Source: Paenibacillus abyssi (GTDB lineage: Bacteria > Bacillota > Bacilli > Paenibacillales > Paenibacillaceae). Taken from it: a DNA stretch of 64,000 bases. Where the stretch lies: assembly GCF_014640295.1 (NCBI RefSeq), contig NZ_BMGR01000010.1, positions 171,059 to 235,058 of the forward strand, read 5' to 3'. Below the pieces are notes generated by a model. The model did no database searches and was not told the DNA's origin. It saw only the letters and a program-made list of their open reading frames with translations. The translations under genes and the position numbers were made by a program. Positions 45,853-53,968 of the stretch are shown here, piece by piece. The stretch's first letter is position 1, and each line of letters begins with the position of its first letter.

Positions 45853-47598
45853 ATGGCCTTAGATGGTATCGTAACCGGCGCAATCGCACAGGAACTGCAA
45901 GCCTGTACCGGCGCTCGCATTCATAAAATTCATCAACCCAGCCCCCATGATTTGGTTCTGCAAATTCGTGGCAATGGTGTACAAGGAAAGCTGCTCATCT
46001 CAGCCAACCCTACCTATCCGCGCGTACATTGGACACAGCAGAGCTTTGTCAATCCGCTCGAAGCGCCGATGTTCTGCATGCTGCTGCGCAAATATTGCGA
46101 GGGAGGCGTCATTGAAGAGGTAAAACAGGTCGGCCGAGAACGCATTCTTCATCTCAATATCCGGCGCCGCGACGAGCTTGGAGACGTCTCGCTGCGCACA
46201 ATCATCGTCGAGCTGATGGGCCGTCACAGCAACATTATCCTTCTCGATCCGGAGACACAGACGATTCACGACGGCATCCATCATGTGACCCCATCGATAA
46301 GCAGCTATCGCGTCGTCATGCCCGGCAGCCGTTATGTGTCACCGCCCGATCAAGCGAAGGCCGATCCGTTATCCGTCACCTCAATAGAAACGTTCAACAG
46401 CATATTGTCCAATACGGATTCGGATGCTCCAATGGATAAACGGCTGGTCGAAGCTTTTAGCGGGTTAAGTCCTCTGATAGCCAGAGAGCTTGTATTTCGC
46501 AGTCACAGCCAAGACAATAGGTCGGATGGAGCCGACGCGATATGGCCTTCTTTCGATCGCCTGATGACCGATGTGCGGCAGGCCCGGTATCAACCTGTCA
46601 TCGCGCTGAATAAGGACGGTAAAGCCTTTTTCTCGGTTACTCCGCTTACCCATATCAGCGAAGAGCAGGAGCCCTTCGATACGATCAGCGAGTGCTTGGA
46701 ATCGTTTTACGGGGAAAAAGCCGAACGGGACACCGTCAAGCAGCGCGTATCGGACCTGCTGCGCTTTCTACAGAACGAGAAGAACAAAAACGCCAAAAAG
46801 CTGGATAAACTGGCAGAGACGATCGAGGAAGCAAAGGACGCGGAGAAATATCGTGTACTGGGTGAGCTTCTGACCGCTTACATGCACCAAATCGAAAAGG
46901 GTGCGGATAACATAGAGGTCATCAATTACTACGATGAAGAGCAGCAGTCCGTCACTATCCCGCTTGATCCCCAGCTGACCCCGTCTGAGAATGCGCAGCG
47001 GTTTTTCAAGCGGTATGCCAAGTCCAAAAACAGCCTTGCCGCCGTCACCGAACAGATTGCGATGACTCACGATGAGATCCGATATCTCGAATCACTCCTG
47101 CAGCAGTTAGAATCGGCGGCCCTTAACGATGTGGAAGAAATTCGGGACGAGCTGGTGGAACAGGGCTACTTGAAAGCCCGGCACCGCAAAGGGCAAAAGA
47201 AGAAGAAACAGGCCAAACCTTCCCTGCTCTTCTATACTTCATCCGAGAATGTCACAATCATTGTCGGCAAAAACAATACACAAAACGAATACCTGACCAA
47301 CAGGCTGGCAGCGCCTTCGGACACCTGGCTGCATACAAAGGATATCCCAGGCTCGCACGTCGTCATTCGCGGGGGACAATTCGGAGATCCGACCTTGGAG
47401 GAAGCGGCCATGCTTGCAGCGCATTACAGCCAGGCAAGATCGTCCAGCCAGGTGCCGGTGGACTACACACTGATCCGCCACGTCCGCAAGCCAAACGGCG
47501 CCAAGCCCGGGTTCGTCATCTACGATCACCAAAAAACGCTGTTCATCACTCCGGATGAACAGCGCATCAAATCACTACCCTATCAAATCAAGTCATAA
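45853..47598 (+). CDS. rqcH: Ribosome quality control factor RqcH (NEMF/Rqc2 family, YloA)
   Basis: Binds stalled 50S subunits and recruits tRNA(Ala) to add C-terminal alanine tails. About 581 aa. The NFACT-N domain begins MALDGIVTGAIAQELQ; a long coiled coil (about 280-430) and the NFACT-R domain with DTWLHTKDIPGSHVVIRG follow. KGQKKKKQAK is a basic stretch for RNA. The ATG 45853 has AAAGGAG upstream; the longer start at 45805 is not used. Older annotation calls this a fibronectin-binding protein. Confidence 0.93.
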   Translation: MALDGIVTGAIAQELQACTGARIHKIHQPSPHDLVLQIRGNGVQGKLLISANPTYPRVHWTQQSFVNPLEAPMFCMLLRKYCEGGVIEEVKQVGRERILHLNIRRRDELGDVSLRTIIVELMGRHSNIILLDPETQTIHDGIHHVTPSISSYRVVMPGSRYVSPPDQAKADPLSVTSIETFNSILSNTDSDAPMDKRLVEAFSGLSPLIARELVFRSHSQDNRSDGADAIWPSFDRLMTDVRQARYQPVIALNKDGKAFFSVTPLTHISEEQEPFDTISECLESFYGEKAERDTVKQRVSDLLRFLQNEKNKNAKKLDKLAETIEEAKDAEKYRVLGELLTAYMHQIEKGADNIEVINYYDEEQQSVTIPLDPQLTPSENAQRFFKRYAKSKNSLAAVTEQIAMTHDEIRYLESLLQQLESAALNDVEEIRDELVEQGYLKARHRKGQKKKKQAKPSLLFYTSSENVTIIVGKNNTQNEYLTNRLAAPSDTWLHTKDIPGSHVVIRGGQFGDPTLEEAAMLAAHYSQARSSSQVPVDYTLIRHVRKPNGAKPGFVIYDHQKTLFITPDEQRIKSLPYQIKS

Positions 47599-47604
47599 CT
47601 CACT

Positions 47605-47652
47605 TGCCGATATTGCGGGTTCGCCATCCAGACCCGAGTATCGGCATTTTTT
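47605..47652 (+). terminator. Terminator of rqcH
   Basis: TGCCGATA and CGGGT pair with ACCCG and TATCGGCA across a small internal loop; TTTTTT follows. It begins 7 bases after the rqcH stop. Confidence 0.82.
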
Positions 47653-47660
47653 CACCCGCA

Positions 47661-47696
47661 AAAATCACGGCTTACTTCTCCGTAAGCCGTGATTTT
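47661..47696 (-). terminator. Terminator of the MerR/B12 regulator
   Basis: A perfect 15-base-pair stem, AAAATCACGGCTTAC / GTAAGCCGTGATTTT, with a 6-base loop. The T-run is supplied by the stem's own right arm on the minus strand. The end of the regulator gene, from its stop codon at 47672, lies in the hairpin. Confidence 0.8.
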
Positions 47697-48622
47697 ATCA
47701 TCTCCACAGATAGGCGCGCATTCCCGCGGATACGGTAAACCCGCTGCGTACCTGGCAGTAAACCTTCCTCTCCGATGGCTCTGCCCCCGATAAAGACCAT
47801 CGTATGCGGAGAAACCTCCGCTATTTTCCGGTCCAGTTCCTTAAGAAAAGGCAATGCGGCTTCAAGCGGAGGCGTGGTCGCAAAGCTGAATGTGAACGCA
47901 TCGGGCTTCATTTCCGCTAAGCAATCAAAGATGCCTTTTTCCGAAGGCGATGCCCCTAGATAGATGACCCGGTAGCCTAGCTGCAGGGCGAAGAAACCGA
48001 TAAAAAGAATGCCGAGCTCATGCCGCTCGCCGGGCCCGCAAGCAGTGACCAACAGCGGACTGTCTGGACTAGGACGGAAAAGATTACGCAGTGCAAGCAG
48101 CTTATCCCGGATAAAATGACTGCCGAAATGCTCCTGATATTCGGAAATTTCATGCCTTGCCCACCGTTCCCCGAGCTCAATTAATGCAGGTTCCAGAATC
48201 TCCATCAGGATATGCTCCATATGATGAATGGATACCAGCTGTTCATATAACCGCTGGGCTCCGTTTAGATCCAGTTTCTCGAAGTAATCCAGCAATTGCT
48301 CGATCGGCTCCTGCCATTCCAAGGCAGCAGGTTTTTCATCCGGGCTGATTGTCCACATCGGCCGCTGCGATTCCGCTCCTGCATGGGCTTCTCCTTCCGG
48401 GTTCTGCTGCTCTAAGACGGCCATTCCGATCGGAACGCCGGCATCAACCCGCTTTTTTAACCACCGCAGGATGTCGATGTCTTGTTTGCTGTACCCCCGA
48501 TAGCCGTTCGCCATCCGCTCGGGTGCGACAGCCCGATACCTTTCTTCCCATTTACGAATTAATTGCGTGGACAAGCCGGTCTGCATCGCCACTTCTTTAA
48601 TCGTAAAAAGCCGCTGCGTCAT
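47672..48622 (-). CDS. MerR-type regulator with B12-binding domain (CarH/LitR-like)
   Basis: Probable B12-dependent, possibly light-sensing transcription regulator. It has 316 aa: an N-terminal MerR helix-turn-helix (1-70, with IKEVAMQTGLSTQLIRKWEERYR), a helical B12-cap domain (about 100-185) and a cobalamin-binding Rossmann domain. Key residues of CarH are conserved: the W-x9-EH motif (Trp154, Glu164, His165) and the B12-ligand histidine in ERHELG (His201). The ATG 48622 follows GGAGGAAG and overlaps the PHP gene stop. The target genes are unknown. Confidence 0.86.
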   Translation of the reverse strand: MTQRLFTIKEVAMQTGLSTQLIRKWEERYRAVAPERMANGYRGYSKQDIDILRWLKKRVDAGVPIGMAVLEQQNPEGEAHAGAESQRPMWTISPDEKPAALEWQEPIEQLLDYFEKLDLNGAQRLYEQLVSIHHMEHILMEILEPALIELGERWARHEISEYQEHFGSHFIRDKLLALRNLFRPSPDSPLLVTACGPGERHELGILFIGFFALQLGYRVIYLGASPSEKGIFDCLAEMKPDAFTFSFATTPPLEAALPFLKELDRKIAEVSPHTMVFIGGRAIGEEGLLPGTQRVYRIRGNARLSVEMIKSRLTEK

Positions 48623-49473
48623 TCCTTCTTCCTCCAAACCGGGTTGAGTTGCATGAGCACGCCGGCATGGACCGAGCGGCTGCCTATTCCGCCATGGTAT
48701 ACGACGCCGCCCCGCTCGCCATGATAATCGGAGCCGCCCGTTTCAATGACTTGATAACGGCGCGCCAGCTTCAAGTAGCGCTCTTCCTCCTGCTTGGAAT
48801 GATCGGAGTGATACACCTCCACACCGCCGATGCCGTACCGGATCAGCTCTTCAACCAATTCATCTTCGCCATAAAGCCCCGGGTGGGCGATGATGCTTGT
48901 CCCGCCGGCCTCCCGTATCCAGTCAACCGCTTCAAACGGCGTAATTCTCGGGACAGATACGAAGCCCGGTTTCCCGCTGCCTAATAATGTATCAAACGCT
49001 TCGCTGACGGACAATGCGATCCCTTTATCCACAAGCACCGCCGCAATATGCGGCCGGCCAACCGTTTCATCGTCACTTCCTGTTTTTCCAGCTGCTGCAT
49101 ACACTTCTTCCAGTGTGATGGTTATCCCGAGCTGGCTTAGCTTGCCTATAATGCGCTCGTTGCGAAGCGCTCTGCCCTGCCGAAGCTGCTGTAGGCGCTC
49201 CAGCCAAACCTCATTGTGCCAATCCGGATAATAGCCCAGCACATGAATATCTTTGCCATTGGCAGATGCGCTGATCTCAACGCCAGGCACGACTTGAATG
49301 CCGATGCGAGACCCTTCCTCTATCGCCTCCGCCACGCCAGCCATCGTATCGTGATCCGTTATCGCAACGGCCGCCAGTCCAGACGAAGCGGCAAGCCGCA
49401 CAACATCTGCTGGCGACCGCGTTCCGTCCGAGGCGGTCGTATGGGTGTGAAGATCCGCTCTTTTTATAGCCAT
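48619..49473 (-). CDS. PHP domain phosphoesterase (TrpH/RNase AM family)
   Basis: Metal-dependent phosphoesterase; characterised relatives hydrolyse 3',5'-nucleoside bisphosphates and mature rRNA 5' ends. It has 284 aa. The metal-ligand motifs are DLHTHTTASDGT, ITDHDTM, PGVEIS, GRPHIA, IIAHPG and GGSDYHG. The ATG at 49473 has GAGAGGGA upstream. It is followed directly by the B12 regulator gene (4-base overlap) and overlaps the LysR gene by 10 bases at its start. Function in this species is inferred. Confidence 0.88.
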   Translation of the reverse strand: MAIKRADLHTHTTASDGTRSPADVVRLAASSGLAAVAITDHDTMAGVAEAIEEGSRIGIQVVPGVEISASANGKDIHVLGYYPDWHNEVWLERLQQLRQGRALRNERIIGKLSQLGITITLEEVYAAAGKTGSDDETVGRPHIAAVLVDKGIALSVSEAFDTLLGSGKPGFVSVPRITPFEAVDWIREAGGTSIIAHPGLYGEDELVEELIRYGIGGVEVYHSDHSKQEEERYLKLARRYQVIETGGSDYHGERGGVVYHGGIGSRSVHAGVLMQLNPVWRKKE

Positions 49474-50375
49474 TGCTGCAAATCCCTCTCTTGTAAAAAG
49501 GATAAAAAAGTAACCGCTGATATCGGCAGCAGCGCGGATTTTAAATAAATGGAGTAGAACTGCCTTTTAAATCGGATATCCGAAATCCGGATCGTACGGA
49601 TCAGTCCGAGAGCAACCTCATGCTTGACCGAAGAAGCCGATACGAATGAAACGCCGAGTCCAGCTTCCACGGCGGATTTAACCGCTCCGGTACTGCCAAG
49701 CTCCATCACAATGTTCAGCGAACGGGGGTCAATATTTTTACCGCGCAGCTCATCCTCCATGACCAGCCTTGTTCCCGAGCCCTGCTCTCGCAGAACGACC
49801 GGGTATTGAAGCACCTGGTCGATCGTAACCTCGCCCGCATCGGCTAGCGGATGGGCAGACGGTACGATCAGCTGGAGCTCATCGCTCATCACTGCCTCCA
49901 TATGCATATCAGGATGATTAACAGGCGCTTCAATCAGTCCAAAGTTGAGCTGGTGATTAAGAATTTCTTCCATTATCTGAGCTGTATTCATGACCTTCAT
50001 GCTTATCGTAATATGAGGGTATTCTTGACCGAAAGGACCAAGCAAACGCGGAAGAATGTATTCTCCGATCGTCAAGCTTGCACCCAACTGCAGCCGCCCT
50101 TTTAATTGGCGTGTGAATTTGGACATCGTGGAATCGGTTTCGCGGATCAGCTCGATGCTGCGCTGCGCAAAAGGCATTAGTGCTGCTCCCGCTTCTGTCA
50201 GATCAATCCGTTTGGTTGAGCGAAGCAGCAGCTTCGTGCCGAAATAATCCTCTAACGATTGCACCTGCATGGTAACGGCAGGTTGAGTCATATGGAGCGC
50301 TTGTGCGGCTGCGGAGAAGCTGCCTCTCTCCGCAACCGTATAAAAAATGTGCAGCTGGTGAAAGTTAAGTGCCAT
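49464..50375 (-). CDS. LysR family transcriptional regulator (CysL/YeiE-like)
   Basis: LysR-type DNA-binding regulator, 303 aa. The N-terminal winged helix (FHQLHIFYTVAERGSFSAAAQALHMTQPAVTMQVQSLE) is followed by a two-lobed effector domain containing QLGASLTIGEYILP and REQGSGTR, features of the CysL/CbbR/YeiE group. The ATG at 50375 follows AGGATGAT; the longer frame is not supported. First gene of a run with the PHP and B12-regulator genes. The effector and targets are not known. Confidence 0.88.
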   Translation of the reverse strand: MALNFHQLHIFYTVAERGSFSAAAQALHMTQPAVTMQVQSLEDYFGTKLLLRSTKRIDLTEAGAALMPFAQRSIELIRETDSTMSKFTRQLKGRLQLGASLTIGEYILPRLLGPFGQEYPHITISMKVMNTAQIMEEILNHQLNFGLIEAPVNHPDMHMEAVMSDELQLIVPSAHPLADAGEVTIDQVLQYPVVLREQGSGTRLVMEDELRGKNIDPRSLNIVMELGSTGAVKSAVEAGLGVSFVSASSVKHEVALGLIRTIRISDIRFKRQFYSIYLKSALLPISAVTFLSFLQERDLQQWL

Positions 50376-50435
50376 CCCGATATCATCCTTTCTTCTTTTT
50401 TTATTATAACAAACGTTTGACAAAGATGCGACAAA

Positions 50436-50461
50436 AAACACGTACTCTAGAGTACGTGTTT
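50436..50461 (-). terminator. Perfect 26-base palindrome acting as terminator
   Basis: The arms of 13 bases contain ACACGTACTCT and its complement with no loop left over. On the minus strand it is followed by TTTTG after the right arm, so it probably terminates the gene at 50483. The tight centre (CTAG) must open to form a real hairpin loop. Confidence 0.65.
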
Positions 50462-50482
50462 AGCTTCTCTTATAACAGTTCT

Positions 50483-50920
50483 TCATTTCCGTTTGCGGCT
50501 GTTTTTGATCAGCGTCATTCTTCTCGAATGGCGCAGCCACGAATAATACGATTTCAGATCTCGCAGCTCTATCGTTTCCGACATTCTGCCAAGAAAGGTG
50601 ACGACGATCATCTTGTGAAGCGAGTTGCCCAGCAGGTCCGTTTCTCCTTCAAGGCTCGTAAACTCCGCGACAAAGACCAGATCCTCATCGATCAGATAAA
50701 CGTCCTCTTCGTTCCTGTAGTATGGCTCCACACGCCCTTGCTTGAGCGATTGCCATATAAAATCAGCAATATCCTCAAACCCGGTCTTCTCGCTTTCCAC
50801 GCGATCCGCCCATCGGATTTTGGCATGGTTCGTGATGACGACATCTGCAACTTTCTTATCTCCCAAAATGACATGAAACGACTCGTATGTATTCCATCTC
50901 TCCGTCGTCTTGTCTTTCAT
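50483..50920 (-). CDS. Conserved protein of unknown function
   Basis: Not recognised with confidence. It has 145 aa, mixed alpha/beta, with the segments NHAKIRWADRVE, RNEEDVYLIDEDLVFVAEF and LHKMIVVTFLGRM, a layout recalling DUF4258-like single-domain proteins. The C-terminus is basic (HSRRMTLIKNSRKRK), which suggests nucleic-acid contact. The ATG follows GGGAGGGG. It is flanked by its own terminator and by 200 bases of non-coding DNA before ylbG, so it is a single-gene unit. Confidence 0.6.
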   Translation of the reverse strand: MKDKTTERWNTYESFHVILGDKKVADVVITNHAKIRWADRVESEKTGFEDIADFIWQSLKQGRVEPYYRNEEDVYLIDEDLVFVAEFTSLEGETDLLGNSLHKMIVVTFLGRMSETIELRDLKSYYSWLRHSRRMTLIKNSRKRK

Positions 50921-51064
50921 CTCGAATCCACCCCTCCCTAAGAAGCAGGATCTATCATGCTAACTGTGTATATTTACCTATATATTCTACCATGCTTGCC
51001 CGATATTTCAACCTAAAAATAAGCTCGTTTTATCGTTGAACCCTATGTAAATATTCGATTTTTT

Positions 51065-51105
51065 AAAAAAAGGGCCTCCTTATAAAAATGCCGGTAAGGA
51101 AGCCC
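51065..51105 (-). terminator. Terminator of ylbF-ylbG
   Basis: On the minus strand GGGCTTCCTTA / TAAGGAGGCCC (one G-U pair) form an 11-base-pair stem followed by TTTTTTT, 12 bases after the ylbG stop. Confidence 0.85.
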
Positions 51106-51116
51106 TCTCAGCGAGG

Positions 51117-51380
51117 CTATAAACTATAAAATCGCGTTTTGTCCTCGACATTGGAATTGTACTCTGTTTTGATCTCGTTGCGGTAAGACCGCTCTATTCT
51201 CTTAACGAAAGGAAGACGCTGAATGTTGCGTACGGTATCATCAGCCCGTTCCGCATTCATATAGATAACAACGTAGTGCATCTTGCGTGACATATAATGA
51301 ATCGAGCCGTATTTTTCCAGCGAACGGGCCGCTTTCAAGTCACTTACCCATATTATAAAACCTATTCGTTCTAAAAACAT
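51117..51380 (-). CDS. ylbG: YlbG family protein (DUF2129)
   Basis: Small conserved Bacillales protein of unknown biochemical function. It has 87 aa. MFLERIGFIIWVSDLKAARSL and KMHYVVIYMN are typical of DUF2129. The ATG 51380 has GGAGGGAAG upstream; the longer frame runs antisense-free into ylbF and is not real. It is the second gene after ylbF, as in B. subtilis. Confidence 0.88.
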   Translation of the reverse strand: MFLERIGFIIWVSDLKAARSLEKYGSIHYMSRKMHYVVIYMNAERADDTVRNIQRLPFVKRIERSYRNEIKTEYNSNVEDKTRFYSL

Positions 51381-51432
51381 CGCTTCCCTCCGTTCCTCTA
51401 ATTTATTTACAGCCACGCCCTCCGGCAACCGG

Positions 51433-51930
51433 TTATCCACAACCGCCGCTGCCGCAACTGCATGATCCGCCGCTTCCACAGCCGCCTCCGGATAACGCTT
51501 CGTTGCCGGGCACTTTAATCGTTTCGGATACGGAAGAAGCAATGGTATGTGAGACATCATACAGCAGCTGGTCAACTGCACGCTCTGCGGCCTTGTAATT
51601 TTTTACACTTTCAAAGGTATCCAGCTCCCGCTCCAATTCCTTGACTTTATCCTTGGCGGCATGGAAGTCGGGATGAAACCTTCCGAATCGCTCGCATTCC
51701 GTAAAAAAATCTTTGGCTTTACGAAATTTCACGATCAGCGCCTGAACCTCGGCGTCTTTTTCAACAGCAGCCTTCCAATATAAGTAATCGGCAACATCAG
51801 CCGAATTGTTAATCATGTCCCCCAGCTCGTAAGCATGAAGCAGCAGTCCAGCCATATCAAGCGAGGTCGTCTCGCCCGCGAAGGCGAATGTCGCATCCGG
51901 AGTCGCATTCAATTCTTCGGTAGTTGGCAT
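51433..51930 (-). CDS. ylbF: YlbF family protein with Cys-rich tail
   Basis: In B. subtilis YlbF works with YmcA and YaaT in a complex that binds two [4Fe-4S] clusters, and controls RNase Y and development. It has 165 aa. The helical core has FRKAKDFFTECERFGRFHPDFHAAKDKVKELERELD, and the C-terminus is a Gly/Cys tail (CGSGGSCSCGSGGC), like the tail of B. subtilis YlbF, suited to cluster binding. The first 25 residues are of low conservation, so Met26 is another possible start. Confidence 0.9.
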   Translation of the reverse strand: MPTTEELNATPDATFAFAGETTSLDMAGLLLHAYELGDMINNSADVADYLYWKAAVEKDAEVQALIVKFRKAKDFFTECERFGRFHPDFHAAKDKVKELERELDTFESVKNYKAAERAVDQLLYDVSHTIASSVSETIKVPGNEALSGGGCGSGGSCSCGSGGCG

Positions 51931-52015
51931 TCATCCACCTCTTCTCTTAAATTATCGCATTCGATTTATTGAATACTCTACTATCATACCACGAATCAAT
52001 AGTAAAAGTAGAGCT

Positions 52016-53968
52016 TTATTCAGCCGGCTGGCCTGGAAGAAGGAGTCTCATCTCCTGCCACATATCCGGGATCAGCTTCATCTCCATAACTTCACTGCAG
52101 GCTTGTGAACGAATTCGACCTGACACCGCCCACCCTTCGTGGTTCTCTTCAAGGCGGGAAGGCAGAAATGTCACGGTCTCCCTGCCCTTGCGCAGTTCAA
52201 TCGGGGCATGCCATGACAATGCCTGCTCGATGATTTCTTTTTTCGTAGAAGGGTGATAAGCGCGCATTTGCCGGAACCATGATGAAGGAATGCGATGGAG
52301 CCCGGGATACAATTCTTCTTTACGCGGCTCTACAAGTGTCTTGTAATGTTCCAGCGACACAGGATCGTAGAACAAACCGTTTTTTGAAGAGGCCGATTGC
52401 AGCTGTGAAGCTGCCGCCTGAGAAGACTGATCATGTGCGGTTTGTTTAAGCGGAAACAAGCCAAGCTGCTCCAATCGTTTGCGCAGCTCCTTAACCTGGC
52501 CGGCCTCAACGATGAAGTCGGATGAGCCGATCCGCTGCAGCAGCAGCGGTGCGACAGTAGGCTCTGATGCGATCCGGTCGCCGCACTCTTGCGATGCGCA
52601 CCGCAGCAGTGTAACCTCCATGAACTGCAGCTTTCCGGCACGCTCCGACCATTCGGCCAATGCTGCGGTGACTGTAACGGGAATCGGCGCGGCACCGGCG
52701 GACTCTAAAAAACCGATCATGCTTTCCAGCGTCCAGCCCTTCTCTATGGCTGCTGCAATCGATGCAGGCCGCAGCTGATAAACGGCAAGCCTGTCTTCAG
52801 CAACGAGCTCTGCAAGCTCGGCAAGTTTCCAGACGGTTTGAAAGCTTACTTCTCTGGATACGATGATCTCACCGCTTGGTTGAATGCGAAGCTCTTCGCA
52901 AGTTATTCCTGATCCTGTCTCTTGTTCGCCTATAATAGGCTCTACCAGCCAGCGGAATAATTGCTCGCCGTCTGCTGCTTGTCCTTGCTCCATCCAACCG
53001 AATTCCGTATATGCATTGAGCAGTACTTTAACGCGATTAACCAAGTGAGGCCCTTCGTTACCCAATTTACAGTCAGTCATCCATTGATAAAGATCCCGCC
53101 AGCGGTACCATTGGCCGGCATGTAAGCTTCTTATCCCTGCAGCCGGATAAGCTGTAACAGGATCGGATACGGCATAACGGTTCGTTACCGTTTCGATCAA
53201 CAAGGATTCTCTCCGATCGTAAGTTAGATTTAACCACGCCTCCCTGATCGGATTATTCCATTCGTATGCATTCTCGCCCTCTTTAAGCAATCCGATCGTT
53301 AAAGCAAGATCAAGCACGACCGATAAGCTTGCAGGATAGTCGTTACGATAAGCGAATGAAAGTCCCCAGTCCTCCACTTGCTTCGCTGACATCGTTAACC
53401 GGTTCATCATTTTTGCAATGGTCTTTTTAGGCAGAAATCCCTTGGCCGTCCAATGAAGCCCATGGCGGTTAAGTGAGCAGAGCGCACCGAGCATTTGATA
53501 GCTCAACGGCAAACGCTCCGTTCCTGAACGGGTATGCGGCAGCAGTTCGGACTCCATAACGGGACGAAAACGGGGAGCAAAATACTCCATAAGCCAAAAG
53601 TAAAAAGCGTCTCTAGGAATGAAATGAAGCTCATCGCCCCATGTTTTGCTTATCGTGAATACGATGCCGCAGCGGCGCAGCTCCTGTAAGCCTTGGCGAA
53701 TTTCCGCGCCGGCTAATGCTCCCTGGGCAGCCGCGCGCAGCAATCGTTCCTCATCAAACGGCTGCGGACCGAATCGTCTGATTATGAGCTCCAGCGCTCC
53801 GGTCGCATAACCGGGTAGCGCGGATCTCGCAGTTGCAACTGCTCCGGCATGCAGCTGTGCATCAGGCCAGCTTAGATGAAATCGTTCCGCTGCCGACCAG
53901 ACAGCGCTCATATTGATTTGCTGTACTTTGTCATACGATAATCGCGCCGCAAGCTCGTGGACATTCAT
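52016..53968 (-). CDS. Helicase-associated partner of XPB (helicase XPB/Ssl2 N-terminal-like domain)
   Basis: Non-catalytic partner coded with the XPB helicase. It has 650 aa, no Walker motifs. The segment from about residue 365 (LRIQPSGEIIVS, then FQTVWKLAELAELV, YQLRPASIAAAIEKGW) matches the helicase-associated domain found in bacterial XPB partners. The N-terminal half is helical, winged-helix-like. It overlaps the helicase gene by 4 bases. Mycobacterial Rv0862c beside XPB Rv0861c is the same arrangement to my knowledge. Its job may be to target or regulate the helicase in repair. Confidence 0.72.
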   Translation of the reverse strand: MNVHELAARLSYDKVQQINMSAVWSAAERFHLSWPDAQLHAGAVATARSALPGYATGALELIIRRFGPQPFDEERLLRAAAQGALAGAEIRQGLQELRRCGIVFTISKTWGDELHFIPRDAFYFWLMEYFAPRFRPVMESELLPHTRSGTERLPLSYQMLGALCSLNRHGLHWTAKGFLPKKTIAKMMNRLTMSAKQVEDWGLSFAYRNDYPASLSVVLDLALTIGLLKEGENAYEWNNPIREAWLNLTYDRRESLLIETVTNRYAVSDPVTAYPAAGIRSLHAGQWYRWRDLYQWMTDCKLGNEGPHLVNRVKVLLNAYTEFGWMEQGQAADGEQLFRWLVEPIIGEQETGSGITCEELRIQPSGEIIVSREVSFQTVWKLAELAELVAEDRLAVYQLRPASIAAAIEKGWTLESMIGFLESAGAAPIPVTVTAALAEWSERAGKLQFMEVTLLRCASQECGDRIASEPTVAPLLLQRIGSSDFIVEAGQVKELRKRLEQLGLFPLKQTAHDQSSQAAASQLQSASSKNGLFYDPVSLEHYKTLVEPRKEELYPGLHRIPSSWFRQMRAYHPSTKKEIIEQALSWHAPIELRKGRETVTFLPSRLEENHEGWAVSGRIRSQACSEVMEMKLIPDMWQEMRLLLPGQPAE

